Origin: Lentisphaeria bacterium UBA1732
Lineage (GTDB): Bacteria; Verrucomicrobiota; Lentisphaeria; Victivallales; UBA1829
Direction: 5' to 3'
Assembly (NCBI GenBank): GCA_002315855.1
Contig: DCIG01000029.1
Span: 1 to 5,040 of the forward strand
DNA: 5,040 bases
Part shown: piece by piece, positions 1 to 4,267 of the stretch
Numbering within the stretch: the first letter of the stretch is position 1
How the letters are laid out: each line of letters begins with the position of its first letter
The notes under the pieces: model-generated
Told to the model about the DNA's origin: nothing
Database searches by the model: none
The model's input: the letters and a program-made list of their open reading frames with translations, nothing else
Program-made: the position numbers and the translations under genes

Positions 1-108
1 GATTCCTTCACGGAATTAGGTTAATTTCATAATTTCTCTATTTGTAGTTTTTTTTCTTGCTCAAGAGCAAAAAAACGACTAAAAATCTGATTTTTTTTCA
101 AAAACGGC
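1..108. other. AT-rich intergenic stretch with small palindromes
   Basis: No gene is visible here. There is a short stem-loop at 2-16 (ATTCC, 5-base loop, GGAAT). A second hairpin at 57-70 (TTGCT, CAAG loop, AGCAA) is flanked by a T run (48-55) on its left and an A run (69-75) on its right. A perfect odd palindrome lies at 81-95 (AAAAATC T GATTTTT). The flanking T and A tracts are on the wrong sides for a Rho-independent terminator on either strand. The stretch probably acts as an AT-rich element upstream of the promoter at 109-137 and may hold the end of an upstream unit outside the window. Confidence 0.5.
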
Positions 109-137
109 TTGCTTTTTCCATTTGCACAGTGTATATT
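109..137 (+). promoter_or_regulatory. Sigma70-type promoter of the structured RNA and small-protein operon
   Basis: A -35 box TTGCTT (109-114) and a -10 box TATATT (132-137) are separated by exactly 17 bases and preceded by very AT-rich DNA with A and T tracts that resemble an UP element. Transcription would begin near A145, just before the first stem-loop (148-164). An alternative -35, TTGCAC at 122-127, is too close to this -10. No other convincing promoter was seen between here and the first small gene at 739, so this one probably drives the whole plus-strand unit. Confidence 0.6.
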
Positions 138-144
138 ATGCATT

Positions 145-737
145 AGTATCGCAAAAAATGCGATGTGCTGTTTGAAAAATCGAGGTTCGACAACCTAACT
201 AAATAAAATAGGGGAACGCCAGCAGGTGTTCCAGTCCAATGGTTGTCAACCACTTCACCGCATGGAGGCCATTATGGCTTACGGAATGTGTGGTGTCGAA
301 TCTCGATTTTATGCTGTCGTGACCTTGAGTTATTCATGGTCACCAATAATTAATTTGGATGGGAGGCTTGTATCCCGTTTCCAAATTCTTTCTACTCGGC
401 GGGACTTCCCGTTCTGCCTATTGATTATGAGGAAGCCATCTTCCTCACTCTATTCTTTCGATGCCGGTTTCAATGCCGGAACATTCTTCTTTGATGTCGG
501 CAGCTCTGCCGACGGTGAACTCTTTTGTGCCGTTTTTACGGCCCGGAATGGCAATGCCTCGATCAATGAGGTCTTGTGGTTCCGTTTTGATTATGTGATT
601 CTCCAGACACCCCGGTACGGAGAATCATACCTGTATTTCTTCTTTCAGTGTACCAGTAAAAAGGTTCTCTTCTGTCGCCGGTCGGGAGAGTTTACCTTCA
701 CAAACACCGGTAATATGACTGGAAAGGAGGTATCAAC
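145..737 (+). ncRNA. Candidate large structured RNA / ornate 5' leader (about 590 nt)
   Basis: The stretch folds on paper into a chain of local hairpins with unrelated stem sequences, so it is structure rather than a repeat array. Stems: 148-153/159-164; 183-187/192-196; 213-220/225-232 (8 bp, AGCA loop); 240-244/248-252; 266-271/275-280; 319-324/338-343 with an inner 3 bp stem; 352-359/380-387 enclosing 361-364/373-376; 400-403/408-411; 428-435/440-447 (8 bp perfect, CCAT loop); 496-502/507-513 (GCTC loop); 529-533/538-542 (TTTT loop); 544-548/580-584 enclosing 557-560/568-571; 594-604/619-629 (11 bp with one G-U); 661-665/694-698 enclosing 667-672/685-690. An overlapping reading frame (stop-free 199-813) has poor protein composition (rich in F, S and C, poor in K). 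I could not match the RNA to a known class from memory. Large ornate RNAs such as ROOL, GOLLD and OLE are analogues in size only. It could be a separate RNA or simply the leader of the downstream genes. Confidence 0.6.
638..730 (+). promoter_or_regulatory. Possible Shine-Dalgarno-sequestering stem at the end of the leader
   Basis: T638-T649 (TCTTCTTTCAGT) can pair with A718-G730 (ACT, bulged G721, GAAAGGAGG). This gives about 12 base pairs that bury the whole ribosome binding site of the 24-aa gene at 739. Inside, TACC 651-654 can pair with GGTA 709-712, and a nested hairpin occupies 661-698. An alternative pairing, CCAGT 653-657 with ACTGG 718-722, uses overlapping bases and would leave GGAGG (726-730) free. 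The element therefore has two exclusive folds, as expected of a translational switch. The pairings are read directly; the switching is inference. Confidence 0.45.
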
Positions 738-738
738 G

Positions 739-813
739 ATGACTGACAACTGCGTTGCAGGCGATGTCCTTCGCGGGATCGCTGCTCTCATCGACATTAT
801 CGTCGGTGACTGA
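739..813 (+). CDS. Small protein of 24 aa, amphipathic helix
   Basis: The protein is MTDNCVAGDV followed by LRGIAALIDIIVGD. It is acidic at both ends, with a central stretch (VLRGIAALIDIIV) that would form an amphipathic or membrane-surface helix. The start is chosen because GGAAAGGAGG at 721-730 sits 8 bases upstream of the ATG, close to the ideal ribosome binding site. The same frame stays open back to 199, so this could be the tail of a longer protein, but the upstream part is dominated by RNA hairpins and looks non-coding. It is the first gene after the structured leader, whose last stem can cover this ribosome binding site. No family is recognised. Confidence 0.5.
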   Translation: MTDNCVAGDVLRGIAALIDIIVGD

Positions 814-823
814 TTTTTTTGTC

Positions 824-854
824 GGGGCAACGGCAGGATGAGCTTGCCGTCCCC
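824..854 (+). other. GC-rich stem-loop between the first two small genes
   Basis: GGGG (824-827) pairs with CCCC (851-854) and ACGGCA (830-835) with TGCCGT (845-850), with a 2-base bulge and a 9-base loop, giving about 10 bp. It is preceded by seven T residues (814-820) and has no T tract after it, so it is not a terminator in the plus direction. It may tune the ratio of upstream to downstream small genes or protect a processed RNA end. Confidence 0.45.
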
Positions 855-866
855 ACCCAATTCAAA

Positions 867-879
867 CCGGCAAAGCCGG
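867..879 (+). promoter_or_regulatory. Small hairpin just upstream of the ribosome binding site of the 39-aa gene
   Basis: CCGGC (867-871), loop AAA, and GCCGG (875-879) form a perfect 5 bp stem ending a few bases before the ribosome binding site AAGAAGGTG (884-892). The position suits a translation-tuning or RNA-stability element, but such a short stem could be chance. Confidence 0.3.
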
Positions 880-896
880 AGAAAGAAGGTGTGTCA

Positions 897-1016
897 ATGT
901 TCACCCTTATCGCATCAGCGCTCACAGTGGGCGCAGTCAAAGTTTCTACCCCGACCCTGATCTGGGCCGGAGCAGAGATCGCAAAGGCGATCTACAAAGC
1001 ATCAAAGGAGGACTGA
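897..1016 (+). CDS. Small hydrophobic protein of 39 aa
   Basis: The protein starts MFTLIASALTVGAVKV and ends IAKAIYKASKED. The first two thirds are hydrophobic (about residues 2-30, with one lysine near residue 15) and the end is charged and helical. It resembles a small membrane-inserting or surface-active peptide, although the lysine and the proline near residue 19 break an ideal transmembrane helix. The ATG is preceded by GAAAGAAGGTG at 881-891, a fair ribosome binding site. The frame is open from an upstream TTG at 819 (65 aa), but that extension has no ribosome binding site and runs through the 824-854 hairpin, so the ATG is preferred. The stop lies 3 bases before the next gene. No family is recognised. 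Confidence 0.5.
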   Translation: MFTLIASALTVGAVKVSTPTLIWAGAEIAKAIYKASKED

Positions 1017-1019
1017 ACA

Positions 1020-1151
1020 ATGTTCTCCAGCGAACGCACTCTCTTGTGGGGCCCTGACGACCCCCGCATTATGCGGCGGCATCCACGGATGACCGGTAAT
1101 CCGTTTGTTTTGATCTATAACCCAGAACCCGTGAAGGAGGATTTCTTATGA
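1020..1151 (+). CDS. Small basic protein of 43 aa
   Basis: The protein begins MFSSERTLLWGPDDPRIMRR, continues with a basic, proline-containing middle (HPRMTGNPFVLIYNP) and ends EPVKEDFL. It has no hydrophobic segment long enough for a membrane helix and no recognised motif. The start is supported by an optimal ribosome binding site, AAAGGAGG at 1004-1011, 8 bases upstream and inside the end of the preceding gene. The stop overlaps the next start as ATGA, which indicates translational coupling. Placement between two genes with equally strong initiation signals makes chance less likely, although the function is unknown. Confidence 0.5.
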   Translation: MFSSERTLLWGPDDPRIMRRHPRMTGNPFVLIYNPEPVKEDFL

Positions 1152-1216
1152 GCAGCATTATTGCTGGTCCGATCATCATTGAGATCGGTCTTCCCGGCGG
1201 CATCGTCATACGATGA
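1148..1216 (+). CDS. Small hydrophobic protein of 22 aa
   Basis: The protein is MSSIIAGPIIIEIGL followed by PGGIVIR, made mostly of isoleucine, glycine and proline with one glutamate and a terminal arginine. It is a beta-prone or membrane-active peptide by composition. The ribosome binding site AAGGAGG at 1134-1140 lies 7 bases before the ATG, and the start overlaps the previous stop (ATGA, 1148-1151). Its own stop overlaps another ATG at 1213. No family is recognised; it could be a leader peptide rather than a functional product. Confidence 0.4.
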   Translation: MSSIIAGPIIIEIGLPGGIVIR

Positions 1217-1296
1217 CCGCAGTCCCGTTCATTGTTCATTGTTTTGCTCACTGTGGAGGTTGCCATGAATGCAAACATGATCCGAAATGCTCTTGA
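1213..1296 (+). CDS. Possible nested Cys/His-rich peptide of 27 aa
   Basis: The frame opens with an ATGA overlap on the preceding stop (ATG 1213-1215) and reads MTAVPFIVHCFAHC, then GGCHECKHDPKCS. It has five cysteines (residues 10, 14, 17, 20 and 26) and four histidines in 27 residues, including a C-x2-C-x2-C run, so it would bind metal if made. It has no Shine-Dalgarno of its own and would depend on coupling. Its second half overlaps the first 32 bases of the 212-aa gene in another frame and covers that gene's ribosome binding site. The cysteines may be a by-product of the overlap. The alternative is a short translated spacer that couples the 22-aa gene to the 212-aa gene. Confidence 0.27.
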   Translation: MTAVPFIVHCFAHCGGCHECKHDPKCS

Positions 1297-1903
1297 AAAA
1301 CTGAATGTCCCGTTGGAGTTGGAATCCGACTCCATAACATTCGACCATCCGGCTTGCCCTGATGCGATCCGCTGTATCGTATCGTGGGAGCCGGAAGAGA
1401 ATCTCGTCATGTTTGTTGCAAATCATGACGTAACGCTTCCGAAAAACATTTCCTTGGAGTCATTTGCCAAGATGCTCAATGACTCCAACTACAAAAGCTA
1501 TCGAGGCAGTCTGGAATATGATGGGGAAGACACCCTCATTTACCGGTCTGCCACTTTCCTGCCGTCCGAAGAGGCTGCAGAAAGACACGTTTTCAATCAA
1601 GCTCTCAACGATTTTTTGAAGCTGGCAAAAATTCGGATCGAAAGGATCTGTATCCGGCTGATAACTTGCAAACAGAAAAAGAAGCCTCTATTTTCTGTTG
1701 AGGAAACAGATCGGTTCTTTTCTGAACAAATTTTGCTTATGGAGAAGGAACTGGATGTTCTTTATTCTCCATCTTGTACGCTTCCCGGAAAAGAAAGGTC
1801 GGAACAGATATTCAATACTGAGCATCTGATTCAACTTTTCAAAGCAAATCTGTCAGGGAACGACCATCCCGGACAGCAATACAATCGGTCAAAACTTCAA
1901 TAA
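1265..1903 (+). CDS. YbjN-like domain protein with C-terminal extension (212 aa)
   Basis: Residues about 1-125 show the layout of the YbjN / type III secretion chaperone-like fold: an N-terminal helix, strands around LESDSITFDHPACP (19-32) and CIVSWEPEENLVMFVA (37-52), a helix LESFAKMLNDSN (64-75), then the signature LIYRSATFLPSEE (91-103) and a final amphipathic helix. Two minus-strand genes at 2134 and 2617 are paralogs with the same order of elements. Residues 126-212 form an extra, partly basic, charged region not found in those copies. YbjN-like proteins usually act as small adaptors, chaperones or regulators and are not enzymes; no catalytic residues are evident here. The ATG at 1265 is chosen because GGAGG (1255-1259) lies 5 bases upstream; a TTG at 1232 in the same frame has no such site. 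The family call rests on pattern recognition. Confidence 0.75.
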   Translation: MNANMIRNALEKLNVPLELESDSITFDHPACPDAIRCIVSWEPEENLVMFVANHDVTLPKNISLESFAKMLNDSNYKSYRGSLEYDGEDTLIYRSATFLPSEEAAERHVFNQALNDFLKLAKIRIERICIRLITCKQKKKPLFSVEETDRFFSEQILLMEKELDVLYSPSCTLPGKERSEQIFNTEHLIQLFKANLSGNDHPGQQYNRSKLQ

Positions 1904-1917
1904 ATGGAGGTAAAATC

Positions 1918-2094
1918 ATGGGATTTCCTGATTTCTTATATGGTCTCGCGGAATTGGGTGTCAGCCTTGCTTGTGACTGGGCGAGCAATGAACTCGGAGT
2001 TGAAAAACCTGATGAAGGTTCGTACACTAAGCAGATGCTGAATAAGCGCGATCACTCGTGTATTGATGCGGCGACTAAATATCGTGCATGTTAA
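1918..2094 (+). CDS. Small protein of 58 aa, last gene of the plus-strand operon
   Basis: The protein begins MGFPDFLYGLAELGVSLACD, an amphipathic segment of small and aliphatic residues, then an acidic stretch (GVEKPDEG) and a polar tail ending DAATKYRAC. It has cysteines at 19, 48 and 58, the last being C-terminal. GGAGG at 1906-1910 lies 7 bases before the ATG and only 3 bases after the stop of the 212-aa gene, so the two are surely co-transcribed and probably coupled. No family is recognised. The weak GL(A)ELG-type helical beginning is similar in character to the 24- and 39-aa products, but I cannot show homology. Confidence 0.6.
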   Translation: MGFPDFLYGLAELGVSLACDWASNELGVEKPDEGSYTKQMLNKRDHSCIDAATKYRAC

Positions 2095-2133
2095 AATTGT
2101 CGTTTAAGAGATATAAATATGAATGCAATTTAT
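2095..2133. other. Convergent intergenic gap without a clear terminator
   Basis: This 39-base AT-rich gap separates the stop codons of the two convergent operons. AAATTG at 2094-2099 can pair with CAATTT at 2126-2131 around a 26-base loop, which is weak. No GC-rich hairpin with a T tract is seen, so transcription from each side may run into the other and form overlapping antisense 3' ends. Confidence 0.4.
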
Positions 2134-2469
2134 TTAATCGCCGAATCTATAATATCTTTCAGGCGGCAGAAGGTGACTCCATGCAGCAAACACATCTCTG
2201 TGTCTGCCTTCCGGTTTTACAGAATACGTTTCCTCGCCAAGCCGATTAATCATGGCTTGTGCGAGGAATTCTTTTAACAGTTTTTCAAGGATTTTTCCTG
2301 CTGTATCCGGATCGTCCGGGAGATAGCTGGAAAGACGATAGACAAGAGCATCGTCTTCCAGTTCCAGATTACCGAAGGTGTGTTTGCAATTCAGCTGATT
2401 GAGTTCAAAGAGCAGCTTCGGGATCAGTTGTATCGGAGGTTTCATCAGGCAGCGTGCTGTCAGGTTCAC
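2134..2469 (-). CDS. YbjN-like protein, open part of an apparently frameshifted gene (111 aa as read)
   Basis: Read from GTG 2469 this gives MNLTARCLMKPPIQLIPKLL and so on, with the family signature LVYRLSSYLPDDP at residues 42-54, followed by the helix ILEKLLKEFLAQAM and a C-terminal tail ending RYYRFGD. This is the second half of the domain in the 212-aa and 138-aa paralogs. The GTG has a good-looking site (GGAGGAGG, 2480-2473, 5 bases upstream), so a short product may be made. However, the same frame upstream continues to match the family (IESENIFFPHPEPP against LESDSITFDHPACP of the plus-strand copy) and contains no ATG, GTG or TTG before the stop of the preceding gene. The full gene therefore seems to start at ATG 2603 and change frame; joined this way it would give about 156 aa. 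It is the last gene of the minus-strand operon. Confidence 0.65.
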   Translation of the reverse strand: MNLTARCLMKPPIQLIPKLLFELNQLNCKHTFGNLELEDDALVYRLSSYLPDDPDTAGKILEKLLKEFLAQAMINRLGEETYSVKPEGRHRDVFAAWSHLLPPERYYRFGD

Positions 2470-2603
2470 ATGATCCTCCTCCGTACTCCAAATGGCGTAG
2501 CATTCAAAATTCGGCGGCTCAGGATGAGGGAAAAAGATATTTTCAGACTCGATTGTTGCCTCAATGTCCTGTGTTTTAAGATTTTGATAAACTGATTTTT
2601 CAT
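2470..2603 (-). pseudogene. 5' part of the same YbjN-like gene, out of frame by one base
   Basis: From ATG 2603 (GGTGGGAG at 2616-2609, 5 bases upstream) the frame reads MKNQFIKILK, matching the beginning of the plus-strand paralog (MNANMIRNALEK) in character and spacing. It then loses similarity (HRTLRQQSS) and stops at TGA 2468-2466. Moving to the -1 frame after the AAA codon at 2576-2574 restores TQDIEATIESENIFF and joins the downstream frame. The site is an AAAA run on the minus strand (T2574-T2577 on the plus strand). One extra A would make the gene continuous. It may be a true mutation, a phase-variable run, a sequencing error, or a -1 slip at TTA-AAA. The 45-aa frame itself is unlikely to be the real product. 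Confidence 0.55.
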
Positions 2604-2616
2604 AGAATCTCCCACC

Positions 2617-3033
2617 TCACATCAGATACATGGAACTGCATTCCTCAAAGAAATCCTCAAGGAGCCGGCTGATAATGATGGATGCTTCTCTGGGGTCTTC
2701 AGGCAGATAGGTTGACATCCGGAAGGAAACACTGTGCTCTCCCTTGCAGACAAGACATCCGGAATCGTGCGACTGATTGAAGCGGTTCACGCTGATAGCG
2801 ATGTTCCGAAGCGGCTCCGTCATGGGGCTGCTCCTGGAATTTCTGTGCGGAATCACATAAGTGGCTTTCAGAGTGATCCGGCTGTGATTCTTATTGCAAT
2901 AAATTTCGCATGCAAGCTCATTATGGTCGGGATGCAGGAAAAGCAGCTTATGGACTTCGCTTATGTTTTCAATTTCTTTTCTCATCAGTTCCTTTTTGAT
3001 CAGATACATCATTTTCTTCAGCTCCATTTTCAC
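2617..3033 (-). CDS. YbjN-like domain protein (138 aa)
   Basis: This is the intact short copy of the three-member family in this window. A basic, methionine-rich N-terminal helix (about residues 1-20) leads to strands around EVHKLLFLHPDHNEL (26-40) and ACEIYCNKNHSRITLKATYV (41-60), a helix near MTEPLRNIAISVNRFNQ (71-87), the signature VSFRMSTYLPEDP (102-114) and a final helix IIISRLLEDFFEE (119-131). It lacks the long C-terminal extension of the plus-strand paralog. Its ATG overlaps the dUTPase stop by 4 bases (ATGA), so translation is coupled. The fold is known for adaptor or chaperone-like proteins; no catalytic motif is seen. The linkage to VWA, PP2C and dUTPase suggests a partner protein in that module. 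Family membership is inferred from the residue pattern and the paralogs. Confidence 0.7.
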   Translation of the reverse strand: MKMELKKMMYLIKKELMRKEIENISEVHKLLFLHPDHNELACEIYCNKNHSRITLKATYVIPHRNSRSSPMTEPLRNIAISVNRFNQSHDSGCLVCKGEHSVSFRMSTYLPEDPREASIIISRLLEDFFEECSSMYLM

Positions 3034-3473
3034 TCTTTCCCCGTGCTGCCGAAGCCATTGTCCCCCCGTGAACTCCCGGAAAGTTCGGTCACAACCTCCA
3101 GCTTCACATCAGGAAGTTTGGCGAATACCATCTGAGCAATACGGTCACCGCGGTGAATGGGAAATTCATTCGTGCTGTGATTGAATAAAATGGCGCAGAC
3201 CTCGCCCCGGAAACCGGCATCCACGGTCCCCGGCGAGTTCAATACGCAAACGGCATGATTTTTCGCAAGCCCGCTTCGGGAACGTACCTGTGCCTCGTAT
3301 CCGTGAGGAATTTCCAGCTGCACTCCGGTCGGGATCGCGACACATTCCAGCGGATAGAGAATCCCGTCCACGCGGGAACGCAGGTCGTACCCCGCATCAT
3401 CCTCGTGCTGGCGCGCAGGGAAAAGGTCCTCACAATTTTCACACATCCTGATTTTGATATTGACTGGTTTCAT
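3030..3473 (-). CDS. dut: Deoxyuridine 5'-triphosphate nucleotidohydrolase (trimeric dUTPase)
   Basis: It hydrolyses dUTP to dUMP and pyrophosphate in the cytoplasm, keeping uracil out of DNA and supplying the dTMP precursor. All five motifs of the trimeric family are present in a normal-length chain of 147 aa: motif 1 DAGYDLRS (26-33), motif 2 RSRSGLA (64-70), motif 3 around GTVDAGFRGE (82-91) with the catalytic Asp85, motif 4 RGDRIAQMVF (108-117), and the C-terminal arm motif 5 RGDNGFGSTG (136-145). Phe88 stands where many homologs have Tyr, a tolerated change. The first 20 residues contain an unusual CENC pair. ATG 3473 overlaps the phosphatase stop by 4 bases, and its own stop overlaps the next start. 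Placement inside a signalling operon, away from housekeeping neighbours, suggests a locus-specific nucleotide-pool role, perhaps a second copy in the genome; that part is inference. Confidence 0.96.
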   Translation of the reverse strand: MKPVNIKIRMCENCEDLFPARQHEDDAGYDLRSRVDGILYPLECVAIPTGVQLEIPHGYEAQVRSRSGLAKNHAVCVLNSPGTVDAGFRGEVCAILFNHSTNEFPIHRGDRIAQMVFAKLPDVKLEVVTELSGSSRGDNGFGSTGKE

Positions 3474-4267
3474 ATTGTCTCCGTTTCGTTTTGAGGTTGT
3501 TGTGTTCTTGTTAAAATTGCAATGCTGCGGTCGTCATTTCCGCGAGGGTCTTTTGACCAGCAGCTTCGTGTCAGATAATTGAGCAGATCCTGCCGGTTCA
3601 GCATCCCTGCGGCACAATCATCAAACATTCTTTTGAAAATCGGTCCCGGAGTCATGGAAGCAAGTTCAAACATCAGAAATTCAGGACCGTCGCTGGTAAT
3701 GCCAATTCCCTCGATGTCTTCCGATGCTATCAGCCGGGCATGATAGTCGCGGTTGACTTCAGTGTTGGGATGCAGAAACCGGGTTTCGTTATCATATTCT
3801 CCCTTGTCCGGAGGAAATACAGCATAACAGCATTCCTCACCCTCTTTGACCGTGATTGCGCCATCGCCGACTTGGAAGAAACCGCAGCGTTCCTTGCCCC
3901 AGACGGAAAACGCAATCGTAAAATCAAATTCCGATTCCGGGCAGTTGTACTTTTCGGCAAGTTCCATTTTCTGCTGACAGACGGTGCGCACTATCAGATC
4001 GCAGAAACGCAGCCAGCGGTTGTCGTTCCAGCGGTCTCCGTCCAATACAGCAGCAAGCAGATCCTCCATGACTGCACACTGACTGCGGAAAGCCTTGACT
4101 GCCGCCTGTGCTCCGAAATGCGAGTATTTGGCACTGCCGCGTCCATCGCATACGATCAGGCAAGGACGCGGCGAAAGCCATACTCCGGACGCATCCTGAC
4201 AGGGGATTTCCCTGCGGATGTGTCCGTTGCCGGGAACCGATACTGCGAATCCCCGGAAATCACTCAT
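3470..4267 (-). CDS. PP2C-like (PPM) serine/threonine phosphatase of a TerY-P module (265 aa)
   Basis: This is a metal-dependent protein phosphatase expected to remove phosphate from Ser/Thr of partner proteins in the cytoplasm. The PPM order is visible: CQDAS with Asp25, IVCDGRGSAKYSHFGA (38-53) with the Asp41-Gly42 metal site, FQVGDGAI (131-138), GITSDGPE (189-196) with Asp193, and GNDDRSIAIL (243-252) with the terminal metal Asp. The metal ligands look intact, so it should be active. There is no signal peptide or membrane segment. It belongs to the shorter PP2C type found next to TerY-like VWA proteins. The start overlaps the VWA stop (ATGA at 4267-4264) and its stop overlaps the dUTPase start, so all three are made together. 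The third partner known for such triads, a protein kinase, is not within the window. Confidence 0.88.
   Translation of the reverse strand: MSDFRGFAVSVPGNGHIRREIPCQDASGVWLSPRPCLIVCDGRGSAKYSHFGAQAAVKAFRSQCAVMEDLLAAVLDGDRWNDNRWLRFCDLIVRTVCQQKMELAEKYNCPESEFDFTIAFSVWGKERCGFFQVGDGAITVKEGEECCYAVFPPDKGEYDNETRFLHPNTEVNRDYHARLIASEDIEGIGITSDGPEFLMFELASMTPGPIFKRMFDDCAAGMLNRQDLLNYLTRSCWSKDPRGNDDRSIAILTRTQQPQNETETI

Noticed and set aside
48..75. Hairpin with T and A tracts as a bidirectional terminator
   Set aside because: The T tract lies 5' and the A tract 3' of the stem on both strands, the reverse of what intrinsic termination needs.
145..737. CRISPR array or tandem repeats
   Set aside because: The stems have different sequences and spacing; no direct repeat longer than about 8 bases recurs regularly.
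145..737. Group II intron or retron RNA
   Set aside because: No domain V-like hairpin and no reverse transcriptase gene are present in the window.
226..813. A 195-aa reading frame (GTG start, or ATG 274 with GGAGG at 264-268) across the hairpin region
   Set aside because: It is stop-free and has a fair ribosome binding site at 264-268, but its composition (rich in Phe, Ser and Cys, poor in Lys) is unlike the neighbours, it matches no family I know, and the DNA is packed with perfect short inverted repeats. Structured RNA is the better explanation, though a codon-level comparison with homologs would settle it.
819..1016. A 65-aa version of the 39-aa gene starting at TTG 819
   Set aside because: No ribosome binding site precedes the TTG and the extra part runs through a 10 bp hairpin; ATG 897 has a proper site.
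1069..1410. A 113-aa minus-strand frame and the neighbouring 65-aa minus-strand frame (1229-1426)
   Set aside because: They lie opposite the small genes and the 212-aa gene, have no family resemblance and no ribosome binding site support. They are shadows.
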